Below, piece after piece: positions 61,701 through 64,000 of a DNA stretch of 64,000 nucleotides. The number at the start of each line of letters is the position of its first letter. Position 1 is the stretch's first letter. The stretch lies in NCBI GenBank assembly GCA_964445815.1, contig CAYULW010000011.1, forward strand, positions 1 through 64,000, in the 5' to 3' direction. This DNA comes from CAYULW01 sp964445815. GTDB lineage: Bacteria > Bacteroidota > Bacteroidia > Flavobacteriales_E > Vicingaceae. The notes under the pieces are model-generated. The model worked only from the letters and a program-made list of their open reading frames with translations, was not told the origin of the DNA and did no database searches. The position numbers were made by a program, and so were the translations under genes.

Positions 61701-61791
61701 CTGACGTTGTATGCCATTGAAACAAAAGAACACAATACGTTCAAGTGTTTTCTGGATAGCAGCATATCTAAATCAGTATTATTAAAATTTA

Positions 61792-64000
61792 ATGAGTAAA
61801 AAAGTTGGTAGGAACGACCCTTGTCCGTGCAATAGCGGAAAGAAGTTTAAGAAGTGTTGTATAAATAAAGGCGTCACTCATGCTAAACCTGAGGAGACAT
61901 CTAAGTCGCACCCTTTAACTGACTTCAACCAAGAGTTTCTCTTGGATTGGTTCGGAACTGCATCTATTCTTCCAGAGAACCATGGGAAGAACATTCGACT
62001 GGAGTTGTTAATTCGAGAAGCTATAATTTATGGGCAAAAGGACTCTGGTAGCACAGACAAAGAAAAACTCCAAAAAGTGCTCGATGAACATTACAACCAT
62101 CATCATCTTGAGGACCCTCCTGTCAATTTATTCACCGAGCTAATAACATACTATGGTGGAGATTATCTTGTTCTGCCGGGAATATCTGATTCTGGAGTAT
62201 TCATTCTTAGCTCAATGCTGGATGTGATATTCCATATAGATAATACTCTTCCAGACAAGTTTAAAGGGCTTGTATATGAATCTTCCTCTCTCATGCTTGG
62301 GCTATCTGATTATTGTGTTAAAACAAGTGGATTGACCCGATACGAATCAGGGGTTTTAGAGGACAATAAAATAATACTTGGAGAAAAGAATTTACGAGAA
62401 TCTCTAATCATCACCGATGAGAAAATCGCTGAGCTTTCAACATTATACAATGCGCATCCAGAGACCTTACAACTGTTCGCATTAACAGAAGATGATAACC
62501 TATCCAGCGATGATCCAGACAAAAACCCTATGATACCGAGACCGATTCAAAAGGTTTATGAAGGTTATAGGATATTGTCTCCAGCTAACATTCATGTGGC
62601 ATTACTTCATACAATTATTGAATCCGCAATCACATTTGAGTGCTTACCTGAGTTGATTGAGTTGTATATCAGAGTTGTTTGGAATAACTCTCTTTCACAT
62701 CTATCATCCTCTAATTACAAGAGAATCTCTGACGAATTCGATCTGGAAAGATCAGATTCATTTAGACATGAAGTTTTCAGATTTGACTCGGATAAGATCG
62801 CATATGTTGTTTTATCATTTGATGATGGAAGTAACTATGATAAAAGACACCCATATTTTTCAATGCACACAGTGAAAAATGAAGACGAATACGATAGTGT
62901 TACCGAGTCTACATTACAAAAGATTATAGATCAGTACCCAGATGATCGGATTCTACTGATCAGATTAAGTGCAGGATTGGGAAGACAATACCTTCGGGGG
63001 TATAAAAAAATTGAAGGAGCAAATACCCTGAACTTTTCGGCCAATGAATTCGATCTCCTCATGAAAGAAAGAGATTACGACTCTCTTTCTCTATGGAACT
63101 TTTCTGAGGCTAAATCTCGCTTTACAAGGAAAATTGATCTACCACCTATGCAAAGTGACCTTGATTTTTATTCACTCTACAAGGATAAAGACAATAGCTT
63201 CTACTTAAATGACGAAGCTTTGCCAACAATGCTATGGATTGAACCGGGTTACGCTTCGTCTTTCATTCAAGAAGTTGTTACGGCTGAGGACATACACTCT
63301 ATTCAGAAATTGAATGACCAGGGAGAACTAGTAGTAATACCTTGCCTGAAAGTAAAAGGATCGAGCAACATCTATTACCCAATGGCTTACATTGGCAAAA
63401 AATTAAGCCACGCAGTTGAAGGATATAAACACCCTATTTGGGTTGAATTTGAGGGAGACATATATTCAATTGACTCTCAGTATAGAGGAGTTTACATTGA
63501 AATTTTAGATGCAATCTCCTACTGGTTATGGCAGATTACTGGTGTTGCACATGGCCCAATAGATCAGATTATTTCGTCTCCTTTTACAATTAAGTTCGAC
63601 TTTATAGATCGCTCAAAGTTTGAAAATATTGAAGCTAAGTTTGATAGAGAACCAGGATTGATAGATCTTTTTGAGATTGAGATTGGCACGAATGAACTGC
63701 AATTCAAAATACCACACCAAATCACTCCTTATCTCTATGGAAGAGATAATGAAGGTGAACAAATCTTGGTTAGAGCACTATTGCTAGGGTTCAGAAAATA
63801 TGATGAAAAAAACAGAAATACAGGTACTTTAACTGAAGCAGTTATTGACTCGGTGATTGCTGAACAAGTACCAATTGGATTGAAGAAAAAAGTATTCGTT
63901 TTAAATACGGAGGATGAAATCAAATTGGACCCAAGGGGACTTAACGGCCATCGATATGTCCAAGAATACAATATTGGAGCAATACTCGATGAAATAGTTC
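61792..64000 (+). CDS. Large SEC-C-motif protein of unknown function (3' end beyond window)
   Basis: An open frame of at least 736 codons starts at ATG 61792 and continues to the window edge with no stop. The N terminus is a SEC-C zinc motif (GRNDPCPCNSGKKFKKCC, residues 6-23; Cys 11, 13, 22 and 23), here at the start rather than at the C terminus as in SecA. The rest is soluble, with no signal peptide or membrane helix, and I recognise no domain. SEC-C motifs occur in many unrelated proteins, so function is open. It lies alone, with no gene overlap upstream. Confidence 0.85.
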   Translation, partial: MSKKVGRNDPCPCNSGKKFKKCCINKGVTHAKPEETSKSHPLTDFNQEFLLDWFGTASILPENHGKNIRLELLIREAIIYGQKDSGSTDKEKLQKVLDEHYNHHHLEDPPVNLFTELITYYGGDYLVLPGISDSGVFILSSMLDVIFHIDNTLPDKFKGLVYESSSLMLGLSDYCVKTSGLTRYESGVLEDNKIILGEKNLRESLIITDEKIAELSTLYNAHPETLQLFALTEDDNLSSDDPDKNPMIPRPIQKVYEGYRILSPANIHVALLHTIIESAITFECLPELIELYIRVVWNNSLSHLSSSNYKRISDEFDLERSDSFRHEVFRFDSDKIAYVVLSFDDGSNYDKRHPYFSMHTVKNEDEYDSVTESTLQKIIDQYPDDRILLIRLSAGLGRQYLRGYKKIEGANTLNFSANEFDLLMKERDYDSLSLWNFSEAKSRFTRKIDLPPMQSDLDFYSLYKDKDNSFYLNDEALPTMLWIEPGYASSFIQEVVTAEDIHSIQKLNDQGELVVIPCLKVKGSSNIYYPMAYIGKKLSHAVEGYKHPIWVEFEGDIYSIDSQYRGVYIEILDAISYWLWQITGVAHGPIDQIISSPFTIKFDFIDRSKFENIEAKFDREPGLIDLFEIEIGTNELQFKIPHQITPYLYGRDNEGEQILVRALLLGFRKYDEKNRNTGTLTEAVIDSVIAEQVPIGLKKKVFVLNTEDEIKLDPRGLNGHRYVQEYNIGAILDEIV

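Noticed and set aside
61533..61799. An 88-codon open frame between the dehydrogenase terminator and the SEC-C gene.
   Set aside because: Its first ATG lies inside the terminator hairpin, later starts give only 68 residues with no recognisable pattern, and it overlaps the SEC-C start by 8 bases. Treated as chance.
1..64000. CRISPR arrays, insertion sequences, prophage or integrase genes.
   Set aside because: No regularly spaced repeats, transposase or integrase patterns were seen on either strand. The accessory region at 29-59 kb shows no attachment sites or flanking direct repeats that I can find.

Overview
The window reads as chromosomal DNA of a Bacteroidota bacterium, most likely Flavobacteriales-like. 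The grounds are low GC, type IX secretion system (T9SS) sorting domains on secreted proteins, TPR-containing sensor kinases, ECF sigma/anti-sigma pairs, Bacteroidetes-type -7 elements (TAnnTTTG) and frequent TTG starts. I see no rRNA, tRNA, CRISPR array, integrase, transposase or prophage. Everything here comes from reading the bases and the translations; no database search was run.

Layout. 1-6.0 kb: tail of an upstream gene, a 19-bp terminator stem, a thioredoxin-like protein, a PorE-like OmpA/TPR/propeller protein and a three-gene beta-propeller operon. 6.1-12.2 kb: a signalling block with a NarL-type response regulator, a receiver-less LuxR HTH protein and two tandem TPR histidine kinases, interrupted by a convergent glycosyltransferase. 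12.3-28.9 kb: mostly housekeeping and metabolism, namely acyl-CoA carboxylase, carbonic anhydrase, PhnA-like protein, YebC, an ECF sigma/anti-sigma/porin unit, a pseudouridine synthase, AsmA, a histidine kinase, HemW, a porin, two tryptophan (kynurenine) catabolism enzymes, SDR, GNAT and a DinB-like protein.

28.9-59.9 kb: a large accessory region that looks devoted to the cell surface or to making a secreted glycan, lipid or small molecule. It has a TetR regulator divergent from a tightly overlapping six-gene operon (nucleotidyltransferase, B12-type radical SAM, two SGNH hydrolases, FkbM methyltransferase, GNAT). Two more B12-type radical SAM/methyltransferase modules follow, with three T9SS cargo proteins (one an arylsulfotransferase-like propeller), a membrane-anchored TPR-LuxR regulator and a Wzz-like protein beside a polytopic membrane protein. 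A last operon (GT-C glycosyltransferase, GT4 glycosyltransferase, radical SAM/SPASM, O-antigen ligase-TPR) is followed by a divergent paralogous O-antigen ligase-TPR gene. 59.9-64 kb: an ALDH7-type aldehyde dehydrogenase with its own promoter and terminator, then a large SEC-C-motif protein of unknown function that runs off the window end.

Most notable points: (1) two copies of an ECF-type promoter, GTAAC-N16-CGTC, one before the sigma gene and one before the porin, which define a small local regulon; (2) the repeated pairing of B12-type radical SAM enzymes with SAM methyltransferases in an otherwise unassigned cluster; (3) a TetR gene whose own -7 element lies inside an imperfect dyad next to the six-gene operon; (4) the SEC-C protein and a 22-bp perfect palindrome upstream of it.
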